Shown piece by piece: positions 22,287 through 33,666 of a stretch of 64,000 nucleotides of DNA (positions are counted from its first letter, which is position 1; every line of letters starts with the position of its first letter). A program made the translations under genes and the position numbers. The notes beneath the pieces are model-generated. The model was not told where the DNA came from. It worked only from the letters and a program-made list of their open reading frames with translations, and ran no database searches. This DNA is from Roridomyces roridus (lineage: Eukaryota; Basidiomycota; Agaricomycetes; Agaricales; Mycenaceae), in contig JARKIF010000018.1 in assembly GCA_029378245.1 (NCBI GenBank), positions 806,001 to 870,000 of the forward strand, written 5' to 3'.

Positions 22287-25074
22287 ATGTCGGCCAAGGT
22301 AACACTCTGCCAGGATCCCTCCAACTGCTACTCCATGTCTCGCAGGGCACCATTCCAGACCGGTCCATCCGCATCTGTGCCGATCGAGGGGGCACTTTTT
22401 GCGATATACACGCGTGAGTGAGATTATATTCAGGCTGGAGCTCGACATTTTACTGTGGTGTAGATCGTATCCCGACCCCGAGGATGTGACGAAACGCAAG
22501 GAAATGGTCGTCAAGCTGCGCAAGTACATTCACTCCGGCACCCACTTCTAGTGTTGAGCCGCGATCATCGTAGTCTCGCAGGACCAGGCCAACTACAACG
22601 ATGCCCCCACCGAGGGCATTCGTCGCATTCTCGAGGTTCTCACTGGGTCAGAGATCCCGCGCGGCACGGTTCTAGAGACGGATAAGATCGGTATGTCTTT
22701 AGAATATCCATTCCTCTTCCTCACCACAGCTCCAGATTATATCAGATTATCTACGACTGTCGCAACCAACGCGTTGCTCGAGCGCAAGGGCCACAAACAC
22801 GCACTGCTCATCACGCGTGGATTCAAGGACTTGCTGTTGATTGGAAACCAGTCGCGTCCCAAGATCTTTGACCTCAACATTCGTCGTCCCTCTACCTCTG
22901 TATTCCGCCGTTGTCGAGGTTGACGAGCGCGTCACCCTCGTCGGCTACACCTCGGACCCGAAAGCAGAGGAGCATGCACTGCAGTTTGATGCACAGGGCA
23001 AGGTCCAACGAGGCTACCGCGGCAAAGGCTGGGATGGCGAGGGCGACGCCGAAGGCCCCGGCGAGATTGTCAAAGGTCTCTCCGGCGAAGCAGTCCGCAT
23101 CATGCGCGTCCCCGACAAAGACACTGCTATGCGGGATCTACAGGCACTGTACGACGACGGCTACCGCTCACTCGCCATCGTCTTTGCCCACTCGTACACG
23201 TTTCCGGACCACGAGCGGCTGGTGGGCGAAATGGCTCGTCAAGTCGGATTCACGCACGTCTCCGAATCCGCACAGCTTCTCCCTATGATCAAGATGGTCC
23301 CTCGCGGCGTCTCGTCGACAGCGGACGCCTACCTCACTCCTATCCTGCGAGAGTATCTCGATGGCTTCTTTAGCGGGTTCGACGAGAAGCTCAAGGATGG
23401 CCGGCTGCGTAGTCCGCGGGTCGAGTTTATGGGCAGCGATGGGGGATTGGTCGATTTGCAGAACTTTTCCGGTTTGAAGAGCATTCTGAGTGGGCCGGCT
23501 GGTGGGGTCGTGGGATATGCGCTCACGAGCTGGGATGCCAAAGACAAAAGGCCGATTATTGGGTGCGTTTCTGGCCATATTTTCTATCCATCATCTCAAT
23601 ATCATGCAGACTAGACGTTGGAGGAACTTCTACGTGAGTCCCAACAAGCCTCCTAGGCACCGTCTCATTTTGCAGTGATGTATCGCGATTCGACGGAAGC
23701 TATGAAATCGTCTATGAGACGACAACGTGCGTGCGTTTCCTTCTTCCCTCACCCATCTGATACACCACGCAGTGCTGGTGTGACGATTCAATCCCCGCAG
23801 CTCTCAATCAACACAGTGGCAGCGGGAGGCGGCTCGTGTCTCACGTTCCGCAACGGCCTCTTCCTCGCGGGGCCGCACAGCGCCGGTGCCGAGCCTGGGC
23901 CAGCTTGCTACCGGTACTCTCTTATCCTACTCCAAGCTTATTTACTAAATCTTTGCAGAAAAGGTGGTCCTCTGGCTGTTACAGACGCCAACTTGCTACT
24001 GGGCCGCCTGGTACCCCACTTTTTCCCAAAAATTTTCGGCAAATCGGAGAAGGAGCCGCTCGACGGTGATGCGTCCCGTGTCGCTTTTGAAAAGCTGGTC
24101 GAGGAGATCAACGAGAGCAATGAGAAGAAGCTATCGTTTGATGAGATCGTTTATGGGTGGGTCCTTGACTGAGAAAAAAGAAAATATACTGATGCCCGTA
24201 CAGGTTTATCAAAGTGGCGAATGAGACAATGTGTCGTCCGATTCGCGCCCTCACAGAGGCCCGTGGACACGCCACCTCGGAACACGTGTAGGTGTCCAGT
24301 TGTGCACTACGGCTTCCACTGATTCGTTTTTTCAGACTTGCCAGTTTCGGTGGCGCTGGTGGGCAACACGCCTGTGAAATCGCAAGTCTGCTTGGGATCA
24401 AGACGATCCTCATCCACCGCTACAGCTCCATTCTATCAGCTTATGGGCTTGCCTTGGCCGATCGGGCGTACGAGCTGCAAGAACCGTCCTCTGCGTTCTA
24501 CTCTGCTACTACGCGGCAGACGCTCGCCCAGCGGCTCGACAAGGTCACGGAGGACGTCAAGACGGAATTGAAGCGGCAAGGCTTTGAGGGGGATCGCGTG
24601 CACGTGGAGCGCATGCTGAATATGCGGTTCGACGGGACCGACACTGCTTTGATGGTCCTTCCCAATCCCGGAGACGGAGATGGGGCGGAGGACTTTGAAG
24701 CTGCGTTCAAGCGGGTGTACAAGTCCGAGTTTGGGTTCCTCCTCGAGACGAAGAGCATCATCGTGGATGATATCAAGGTCCGTGGGATCGGAAAGACGTT
24801 TGATACCCTCGGGGAGTCGGTTTATGAGGAGGTCAAGGGGCTTGCGCAGCGCCCGGTGGATGTACAAGCCAAGGCGGATGGGACTAGGCGGAGCGTGTAC
24901 TTTGACCGTGTGGGGAGGGTGGATGATACACCTGTGTTTTTGTTGGATGGGCTTGAGGTGGGCGAGGTGGTCGAGGGCCCGGCGATGGTCATCGACGATA
25001 CGCAGACCATCGTTGTTGTGCCTGGGGCCAAGGCTTTGCTTACCAGGAAGCATTTGTATATAACATTGGAGTAG
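22287..25074 (+). CDS. 5-oxoprolinase, HyuA half only, with a +1 frameshift
   Basis: Early exons are 22287-22298, 22346-22413, 22464-22519 and 22574-22690, with a fifth from 22730. Landmarks are [98 protein letters not shown] and [15 protein letters not shown]. The enzyme hydrolyses 5-oxoproline to glutamate using ATP in glutathione recycling. Fungal enzymes usually fuse HyuA and HyuB in about 1,280 residues; here the frame ends after [16 protein letters not shown] and the HyuB half is missing. One surplus C in the CCC at 22888-22890 shifts the frame. Probably non-functional as 5-oxoprolinase, or a HyuA-only paralogue. Confidence 0.82.
22520..22573 (+). other. GC-AG intron in the oxoprolinase gene
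   Basis: The 54-bp segment begins gcaagt and ends tcgtag. Removing it joins VVKL to [15 protein letters not shown], which matches the conserved family sequence. Reading through meets two stops. No GT donor gives the conserved frame. Confidence 0.75.
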
Positions 25075-25141
25075 AGAAGGACGTGGATGTAATTGTACAA
25101 ATGTATCACTGGCCACAGACAAGTTACAATGGAGTATCCGA

Positions 25142-26614
25142 CTAGTCTTCTAGCTCATCTTCTCCATCGTCGTCCTCGTCGAGCATGTCGCCCATGACCA
25201 TGGCTGCAGCCATGTCGATCGCAGCGCGCGACATGCGAGGCATAGCGCCTGGGCGCATGAGAGGGTGATTCTCCGGCCTTAGCTCCTCCTCCTCCTCCTC
25301 CCCTTCTTCATCATTTTCTCCCTCTCCATCACCTTCTCCCTCTCCATCGCTATCCTCTGCGTCATCACTGCCACTTTCATCCCCACTGCTGTCCCCAGAA
25401 GACGCTGACGGCGAACCCCCATCGCTCTCCGACTCCACCTCAAAGTCCTCGTCCTCCTCGTCAGAATCATCCTGCACATTCAAAGCAGCCTCCCCCTTCT
25501 CCTTCCCAAACAAATTCCGATGCTCCCTCACCCACTTGTTAATGCCCTCCTGCTCCTTCCCATCCACCATCGAAAACGTCGTCTCAATCCCAGGATCAGC
25601 TTCATCCGCCTCGAGTAACGCCAAATCCTCTGCGGGACTCTTTCGTGTGAGGAGGACGGTACACGTCCGCCCCGTAGCGCTAACCACGCGCAGGCCATCG
25701 TCTTTGCTCAGCAGACTCTCCAAAGACCAGAATTCACATGGTTTGCTCTCCCCCCATAGTACGCCGAAGCTGCCGAACCAGAGCGTCCCGGCTTTCGCTG
25801 CACGATACGCTTCGACGCCGGGGACACCGTCTTCCGAGGCGTTTGCAGCCATGCCGACGCAGGCGCTGCGGAATATGGAGGCCTGGGGCTCGAGCAATTC
25901 GAGGCCTAGCCGGGAGATAAAGTCGAGGAGGACGCCACGCGTGGGTGCGCCGCCCTTGAGTGTGTTGACCTCTGGCGTGGAGCCCGAGTATGTAGTGTAT
26001 TTCACAGCAGAGGAGGCAGCTGCATCGAGACCGAATATAATCTGCGGTGCAGCAGCGGCGGCCGACTTTTTCCCTCGATCGGGTACATCGGAGGCGAGGA
26101 CGACGACGGTCCAGTGGGCCTTCATCTTTCCGCGCGTGGGGAGGAGGAATGCACGGGTGAGATCGGAGAGAGGGATGGATGATTCCGTGGCGCCCGAAGC
26201 TGCATTTACGAATTTAACGCACGACTTGTACACGGTGATGTCGACCTTTTTGCGGATGGGGGATGTCGTGGATATGGCGTGGAGCGTAAGCTGAGGAGGA
26301 CCGTCGTCAGTCTTTTGGCGCTTCGAGTCCGAGTCTGACTCGAGGTCTGCGTTTGCGTCTTGTTCCCGTTGGCGCTTCAATCCGTTTCCGTTGGTAGCGG
26401 CAGACGTAAGACCGCCCAAAGCGGATAGAGCCTCCCGCTGCTTGTCCGGCCAGGTAGGTTCCGGGTACGGAGAGTCCCCTCCCGCGAGGAATCTTATGAG
26501 ACAATCCAGCGTCTGGTCTCCTTCGGGCTGAGAACGAAGGCTGGCCAATGAGTCGGACAGGTTCGTTGGAAGTGTCGCTGAAACGGCATCCAAGAACGGG
26601 GTAGAGGGCGACAT
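25142..26614 (-). CDS. RTT106: Rtt106-like histone chaperone
   Basis: Single exon, 490 residues, convergent with the oxoprolinase gene (67 bp apart). The N-terminal 90 residues are helical. Residues about 105-330 hold the tandem PH-like core (LTLHAISTTSPIRKKVDITV, FLLPTRGKMKAHWTVVVLA, GTLWFGSFGVLWGESKPCEF). A long acidic Asp/Glu/Ser tail follows, and the end carries NHPLMRPGAMPRMSRAAIDM, the usual Rtt106 C-terminal signature. Rtt106 binds H3-H4 and deposits them behind replication forks (family knowledge). Pob3/SSRP1 shares PH-like folds but has a different N-terminal domain. Confidence 0.8.
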   Translation of the reverse strand: MSPSTPFLDAVSATLPTNLSDSLASLRSQPEGDQTLDCLIRFLAGGDSPYPEPTWPDKQREALSALGGLTSAATNGNGLKRQREQDANADLESDSDSKRQKTDDGPPQLTLHAISTTSPIRKKVDITVYKSCVKFVNAASGATESSIPLSDLTRAFLLPTRGKMKAHWTVVVLASDVPDRGKKSAAAAAPQIIFGLDAAASSAVKYTTYSGSTPEVNTLKGGAPTRGVLLDFISRLGLELLEPQASIFRSACVGMAANASEDGVPGVEAYRAAKAGTLWFGSFGVLWGESKPCEFWSLESLLSKDDGLRVVSATGRTCTVLLTRKSPAEDLALLEADEADPGIETTFSMVDGKEQEGINKWVREHRNLFGKEKGEAALNVQDDSDEEDEDFEVESESDGGSPSASSGDSSGDESGSDDAEDSDGEGEGDGEGENDEEGEEEEEELRPENHPLMRPGAMPRMSRAAIDMAAAMVMGDMLDEDDDGEDELED

Positions 26615-27143
26615 TTACACGTCGCTGAGGGGAGTGGAGATCGTGAATCGGCGCAGGACGCGTCGAACGCGTGGCAGAAGATGGTGGCGAGATGACGAAG
26701 GGTGTTTGGGTCTGTGTTTCTTGATCGAGATCACTCTTTTCTGCAACGTTCATCTTCGACATTCGACGTGCAAGTCCTTCAAAATTTCGCTTCATTTCCG
26801 TGCTTTGGACACTGCTTTCGGCCGGCTCTGCAGACTGCGCCTCCTATCTTGTTAGTCTGCATTCGGGATGCCCTTACTCTCGGCAGTTTTGCCACTGCAT
26901 TCTGGGCATGGACGGCGCCGATGCGAACTGCCTACGAATACAATTGCTGAAACGACCAGGGCCGGAATGACACCATTCTCCCAAATTCAGCGCTTCCAGA
27001 GCACTGGACTTGTACTAGACCATTGATGTCCGCTCATGTTCCCGCCCCCCGTTTCCAACGGAGTTCTACATTTAGAGCTCCTCACCGATACTTAAACCAG
27101 GTCCGTCTTCGTCTGACTATCAAATTAACCACCTACTCTTACA
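26615..27143. other. Intergenic stretch
   Basis: A 530-bp divergent promoter region between the Rtt106-like gene and the NTF2-like relic. Nothing else is seen. Confidence 0.5.
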
Positions 27144-27743
27144 ATGTCCGTCAACCTCGTTCTCCCCACTCTCAAGAACTGGGCGCAGATGCGTCTGTCT
27201 GCCATCATCAAAGCTACGACACCATCCGCCTTTGACAGCTGCATTCGACAACTTCCTGTCCACCCACGCGACTGTGACTGTCAATGGCAAGCACATATCG
27301 CGGGACGAGTACAAGAAGCAGCTCCAGGGCGAGGGATTCCTCGAAGCCGGCGCGAGCGTCACCTTCAATGGCGCGGGTGGAAATTCCCAACGACAAGAGC
27401 AATACGTTCCAAGCTGGCGTCGTTGGCCTCTTTTATACCGCTGTTATCAGCGAGAAGCTCATCCTCCATGGCGAGCCGGAGTCGAGCCAGGTTACTTCTT
27501 CTTTGAACCTTGTGTACGTTTGCGTTTCTCTTGGTGAACGTCAACTGAGTATAGTTTTTGCAGCATCGAAGAGGATAAATCTCTTACCCCTCCTCACTTG
27601 CCCAGCGGAGTCCATGGTGATTTCGGTACGATATATTGCTCCGATTAGGCTTCAAAATCTGACGATTGTTTGTAGATGGGAGGCGTGTGTCTGTGTTGAA
27701 CCAAATCATTCTCGATGTGCACCAGAAGAACAACTTCAATTGA
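27144..27743 (+). pseudogene. NTF2/SnoaL-like small protein, two frame changes
   Basis: The reading begins MSVNLVLPTLKNWAQMR. It shifts by +1 near 27225-27240 into AFDNFLSTHATVTVNGKHIS, and by +1 again at GGG 27375-27377 into VEIPNDKSNTFQAGVVGLFY. Two regular introns follow, giving VIEEDKSLTPPHLPSGVHG, then DFDGRRVSVLNQIILDVHQ and a stop. The ordered sequence fits a small fungal alpha+beta family of NTF2-like shape (my inference). Both changes are explained by one extra base each, so an intact gene mis-assembled here is possible. Confidence 0.55.
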
Positions 27744-27914
27744 AGGTGGAATTTACTCGTGCTTAAATTTGTGTAATCCATAATCAACTATTTTGAACTT
27801 GCATTCACGGCCAATTGACGGCTTGGGGAACGCATTTGAATCAAATTGCATCATCAGCTTACAGAATCGCGCTTACTTGCATGACTCACAAAGACTCGCT
27901 TCCTCTTGACCACC

Positions 27915-29274
27915 ATGGCTACTCTTCCACCCTACGCCTCGTGTTCTACTCTACCAATCGTACTCGCTCGACCCAGCGTCGGGTGAAGCGCGTCTGGAGC
28001 AAACGCCCTTGCGCGCCTCTCCCCGGCATCAAACAGGCAATTATCTCAAGAAATCTGGGCGCGACGTGCTTGTTTTGACCAACCAGGACAGTTGCGCGCC
28101 TGTCCCTACATACGGGCGCAGGGGAGGTATAATGGGTTTCGTCGCACTCGAAAATCGCGAGTCGGTGGATGAAGTCGTACTTAAAGTGAGTTTGTAGTCC
28201 TCGTTTCGATATCTCTAATTATGCGCAGATAAACGGGAGCATGGTCATGATCTCCGAGGGCGGTTCTCTGGAAACCAAGCTCATAGACGACAGCTACACC
28301 CTCTGGTCTTCTGCCAGAGCCCATACCGCTTCGTGTCCAAGTGCCGTCCCTTTCTCCGTAGTCCTGCCCTCTCGATTTCAGGACGACCAACACATCTCGC
28401 ATCCGCTACCCCCGACATACAGCCTCACTATACCCCAGTTCTTCTTCAGAGTCTCGTACTCGATCTCTGTGGTCATCGTACGGCGATAATTTCAGATTCT
28501 GAACAAGATTAAAACGTACGTGGGCCTTTCTTTTCAACGCATCCTCCGACGAGGCTCATTCTGATACAGGATATCCACGAAATTCAACTATTGCCCACGA
28601 TCATCTGCTCCGATGCCCATCCAATCCACCTCGGACTTTTTCTCGGATCTCAAGACTATGCCGGAAGAGTGGCGGCAGGTTGTCTCGCCAGTCGCACCAC
28701 GGCCGAGAGCCTCTGTTCGGCCTCTCAATTTGCATGTCAGTAGTCTCAATCTGGTTTGTCAAGCCGTCCTGACTGCTTCTCTCCAGCTCTTTCTCCCCAG
28801 CGCCGGGACGTTCGGCCTCACGGATTCCATACCGATCCATATCCAGCTCACCGGGCCTGCTGAATCACTCCAGGCGTTCCTCCCTGAGGACGCCAAAGTC
28901 CCCGTCTCAGCAACGCTCACCCGCCAGGTATTCGTCAACCTGAACGGCCGCAGCAAATCGACGCAACGACTCGTCATCGGTCACGCCAGGCTCGTTCCCC
29001 ACCCACCCCAGCCAAACGAATTTGAAGCGTCTTTGGATTGGGGAGGTGTGTTGACGTGTAGTAATCCAGAGACGCTAGTCGGGATGTTTGATGTTGGGTG
29101 TGTTCGTGTTCAAGTGAGTGAATCATAATAATATGCGTTTCTTGCCGGACTGAAGGACGTGAGCAGGACTTCATCGCTGTTGATTTGCGCCCGAGGGATG
29201 TGCTGAAATATGGGAATATGAGGATGTTGCATCCGATTAGACTCGTTACGGATTCGTGGTTTGTACCTTCGTGA
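27915..29274 (+). CDS. Arrestin-like family protein, frame disturbed
   Basis: It starts MATLPPYAS at 27915, then resumes one base later as YSLDPASGEARLEQTPLRAS. The next segments are RDVLVLTNQDSCAPVPTYGR, GGIMGFVALENRESVDEVVL, INGSMVMISEGGSLETKLID, and after further introns FSDLKTMPEEWRQVVSP, GTFGLTDSIPIHIQLTGPAE and a last exon DFIAVDLRPRDVLKYGNMRM ending at 29274. The alternating beta segments fit the arrestin N-like fold of many Agaricomycete proteins that handle membrane cargo. An extra C in the CCC at 28348-28350 and a compensating change upstream alter about ten residues around SPYRFVSKCRPF. Function unproven. Confidence 0.6.
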
Positions 29275-29628
29275 TTTCCTTTGGGTATTTGGGAGTTCGG
29301 GTTCGAGTTGTGAAATACCAAGTCTGTATGCATTTGGACGCCGAGGCCTATTGCAGGCATCTAGTACTGTGGAACGAGGGCGCTATTGAACGGACTGAAT
29401 GGCAACTTGATCCTCTGAGATTTGCATAAAAACAATGCCCTTGGAAGGGGTTAGGGGAAGTATCTTGCGGCGGATGGGGTGGGCGAGATAAGGCACTAGG
29501 AACGGCCGCAGGGACCCTGGTCTTCCATTTCACTTGAGAACGGGAATATCGATAGTGCTCACTAGTACAAAAATCTGCTTTCATTTCTCTAATCCATAAT
29601 TATGTGCAAGAAAGAAAACCCTGGCCGA

Positions 29629-31042
29629 CTACTGTGGTGGTATTGGGATGTTGAACTCACTCCGAATGGATGAGACGCCCTCGTTGGCTAGTTTTGCGAC
29701 CTCAGATTTTACCACTACCGCCTAAAACTGTGAGATCCCGGCGTAGTTCAAAAGGAGTTTCTCATACCGCTCTGGGCAGGGCTGGTAGTGATCCCTGGTA
29801 GTCCTGTAAATCCTGCCGAGCCTTTTCCAGCGCTTGATCCGCCTCCTGGGCTTCTCGATTCAGTCTATCCCATGCTTCCTCCGCGGCTGTACGAGTTTTG
29901 CCAATGGCTTGCTCGAAATGCTCGGCGTCTTGACACGCAAAATTTGCCGTCTATTCAAAGGATGAGACTGGAGCGCTCGAGCTCAGCAACAGGGTTGCAA
30001 ATGTACCCAGCGACGTTCTTTAGCCACTCGTTGAAGTTGTTTATTTCTGGGGTTGCTGCCAGATAACGCTTCGGCGCGGTTTGCGTCTGCATCGGCTATC
30101 TGCGATGCCGCTTCAGCTGCTTGCGACGTTGCTGCTGCATCCTGTGAATTCTGCGAGGCTATGTAGATATTTGAAAGAAGGCCGAGATGATTTACCTGTT
30201 GCGCAATGCGGACGGATTGGATGAGTAGAATCTTCCGGGGAGTGGATCAATATCCTTGGAAATTCACAAAAGTGCATACCATTCTGATCACTTCGACCGG
30301 CTCTGCCTCCTTTTCCATAGCAAGTACTCTCTTCTAATAGGTCATGAGAACGAAGGGATTGAAAAAAAAAACGGAGCAAACTCACAGTAAATGCAGACCG
30401 ATAGACCCTCTTTTGGGACGCCTTTGCGGCCTTGTCAACAATGGTGAGGCCAGGGTATTGATTGACCAGGCGGTCAGCGAAGTTTTGGCAATTTTGGCAA
30501 AAAGGGATCCGATGCGTTGGTTTTGCCGTCTTCACGGCTTCCGATTCGATGGTTCGCAAAAAAAAATGGAGACGAACAAGTTGAGGGGGCATAGTGACAT
30601 ATTCACGGCAGTGGCCGGGGTGATTATCTTTCGTTAAACCCCAGAAACTGAAAGGGATTACACCGGGGCTGTACAGTTTCAACCGCCAGCGAGCCACCGT
30701 CTTCCTGAACTCGTCATTCAGGAGGCTCCTATTCTCGCCTAGAGGCCCCGAATTGGCAAAGCGACTGTTATGGGGCGCCGTGGAGAAAGCGCTGGATGCA
30801 GTCATCCATGGCAAACCGGTGTTCGGGCTCGGGTTGTTATCGTGGTACTCCTGCGTAGCCGAAGCATAGACGGTTACGTTGGGAGGGTTTCCTTGGGGCC
30901 ACAACGCTGAGAATTGTGCGCTGAGATTGTCGTAAGTGTAGGAAGACGTGTAGACGTTGACGGTATCTGGGACGCGAAGCCGACATGAGAAGCAGATATT
31001 CGGGCAAAAGTCACCGAGTACTGACCATCTGTGTAAGGCCAC
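29629..31042 (-). CDS. CxxC / coiled-coil protein, paralogue 1
   Basis: Multi-exon minus-strand gene homologous to 53488-54778. Shared core: CREYVTMPPQLVRLH, an Arg-Thr segment, RIPFCQNCQNFADRLVNQYP, GLTIVDKAA. This contains a CxxC pair that may bind metal. Small exons follow with the same split as the paralogue (RRVLAMEKEAEPVEVIRM, ILLIQSVRIAQQ), then an Ala/Gln-rich coiled coil (QDAAATSQAAEAASQIADAD) and a last exon DAEHFEQAIGKTRTAAEEAW ending in IPIPPQ at 29629. The start codon is uncertain; 31042 is the nearest ATG in the first clear exon. I do not recognise the family. Confidence 0.55.
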
Positions 31043-31075
31043 ACACTCATCGGAGTTGATTGATAGAAAGAGGAC

Positions 31076-31137
31076 GCTGGTAGAAGGAGGACGTTGGTAG
31101 AAGGAGGACGTTGGTAGAAGGAGGACGTTGGTGGACG
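31076..31137 (+). repeat. 17-bp tandem repeat, about 3.5 copies
   Basis: The unit gacgttggtagaaggag repeats in register just upstream of the CxxC gene. It is a short minisatellite with no coding content. Confidence 0.8.
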
Positions 31138-33666
31138 TTGATCGACTTCCTTTCGACCAAACATCTTCTATTTCCTTCGTCGTGCTTGACGCGTCTCTCT
31201 GCCATTGACGCGTTTCTCATATGTCTCATCCGCTCCAGCATACGCCGAATGCTACCGCGAAGGCGCACGCGCCGACAGATTGGACCTCCACTTGTCACGT
31301 CCGATTTCCTCATTTTATTCGACCGAAGCCTCGCATCTCGCCGACAACATCCAGAAGCATCTTGTCTTCCTGGAACATAGCTTGAGCTGAGGCAGAACCT
31401 TGCGTTCGTTGGTAGGGTCCGCAGTTGAGCTTGGCCTGGCCCAACCGGCGTTTCAGCTCAAGTTCCCGGCATTGATATCAGGCCGGGCGGGATTGTGGTG
31501 GTGGCGCGAATGCGTTAGGAGACGATTATGTCTGCGGTGGCTACATACGCCGAAGGCAACGGTCAAGGCGGCGTTGACGATGGCGGTTTTGCGGGACAGT
31601 CCCAGCGGTGGCGCACAGGCCATGGCGGCGGCGCTAACGAGGCAAGTGGTCTTGCAAGGAACCCGAAACCGACTCGGACGAGTCACAACAGCTCTTTTCG
31701 TCCCCTTTGTTGCGCTACCCAACACGGGTACTTACGGCTTCCACCAGACACGCACGCGCCCCGCGTTTTCGCCACCCATGCTCGATGCGAAATCCACGAC
31801 CGGGAGTTGTGCGCAGGGCATGGGGAAGGTGGAATCTGGTCAATCTGCCTGTCCGACGAATTGCCCGGGTTGCACACGCGACTGGCACTTGTCTCGCCCG
31901 CCAGAGGCTAGCGACATCACAAAAGGAGCTAGCGATTACGCCTCCACTCACTGCGCAGTTTGTCAACGAGCGTTCTCAGTACAACACCAAAGCCAAAACT
32001 TGTGAAACTTACCACGCGCAGAGGCCCGCAAGACGACATCCCACTCGGGACAACATTCCAGACGAGCTGCAGTAGACTCGCCTGAGATAAACTGGACAGA
32101 TCAGGCCGAAAGACTCCGTGCCCACCAATCGGGCGAACGCCCACAATAGCGTAGGCCCGCAAACGACAAGTGGTGCTTGGGCGACCTGAGACCGCATTCG
32201 AGCTCATCCGGGACGAGGAGATCTTGAAGGGCGGTACTAGGAGACGGTGACGAATGACATTGTTGATACGCGCCGAATACGCGTTGTCTTGTGCTTAAGT
32301 TACAGGTGCGTCCGCAATCCTTTACTCTCGCTTCCATACTCACTTACTGTCATATTAGTTTGGCTGCTTCCTCCTGCTTCCTCTCGGATCTCTACCATCC
32401 CTCTCGGCGTACCTCAAGCCTCTTCCCTTCCCATCTCCTCTCATCCGATATCAAGCCCCGCGGCCTCCCGCGCCCGAGTCGATTCAGTCATGTCCCCGCG
32501 AGTTCCTTCCTTACATCGATATCGAGAGGCCTTCGTTCCCCTTGGGTCCCACGCAAGTCACGCAAGGCACATCTCACTCGCAGCCCCGCGTGGTGCGCCT
32601 TGGTGGAGAAGGGATAGTATCGACGACCAGCACTTCCCACTAGTAATTGTCGGCCCAGGCTGGCCTCATCTGTGCGACCTTGTTGTTATTAGCGTGGTCT
32701 CACCCGCTGTTCCGTGCACCCATCCTCGTTCCGCCCCCAGCGCGGTGGAACGGGTCACACCTACCCGATGAACACAAACTGAGGGGGTGGAGCGGCAAGG
32801 CCGACGCTGCCTTCTGCCATGCCACCTCTCCTCGCCTTGGCCTCCAATCACGCGCCCTGGTCACCCCACTCTATGGGCCACACGCTACCGTGCACGCTCG
32901 CTAATCCACGCCATGAGCACACCACGTTACGCAACGGCCGGTTACGCAACGGCCGTACGCTCAATGTGCTCATTCACGCGTGCGCGACAGTCATCCGAGC
33001 TCGACCCAATGCCCACGCCCCGCCGCGTCGCCCACAAAACCGTCAGCCACTGCTCTCCCCTTATCTCGGTCCCCACGCCGGACGCACCCTTCAACGTCGT
33101 GCACCCACCGCGACTTCCTGGGCCTGCAGTTGCGCTGATCGGGCGAGATGATGCTCGATTCCTCACGCTGCCCTACCCCAACTCCTCTCGGAGCGGGCGA
33201 GCGAGTCTGTGGACCGTGCTACCTCAGATCTCACTACACGGTACCTATGTAGTTTGTAGTCTTCGCCGACTTGAATCTTACAACATCCCCGTCGAATGAC
33301 TTGATCTCGATTATACGCAAGCCGCCGTGTGATATGTGACTCTCACTAGTTTGTATGCATTCTTCCTTCCTTCCGAGTCGGCGACATACCGGGTACCCCA
33401 TTTGTACCCATCTGACCAGGAGCAACACTCGTGGCTCTCTTTGGGCCGGCTCTTTGAGCCCAAATTTCGTCAGTGAAATGCTCTCTGCCTTCATTCTTGA
33501 AAGATTGAGAGAAATACATGTACTTGAGTACTGAGTGCAAACGGAAGAGAGCCATCAATGATCCGAAGAGAAGGCCCAAGAGGAAAAACGTTAGCGGCTG
33601 ATGTAATCGGATGTGCCACGACTCCACACAATGCCTTGCGTCTCTCTCGCCAATTGCAGAGACCTA
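31138..33666. other. Gene-poor stretch
   Basis: About 2.5 kb, GC-rich in the centre. The longest frame (31400-32005, + strand) has Ala/Arg composition that looks like noise and overlaps frames of equal length on the other strand. A 16-bp direct repeat (cgttacgcaacggccg) occurs twice at 32924-32957. I see no supported gene. Confidence 0.45.

Noticed and set aside
25536..26294. 252-residue plus-strand frame
   Set aside because: It is the antisense of the Rtt106-like gene and shows no domain.
31400..32005. 201-residue plus-strand frame
   Set aside because: Equal-length frames exist on both strands, composition is noise-like and no domain is seen.
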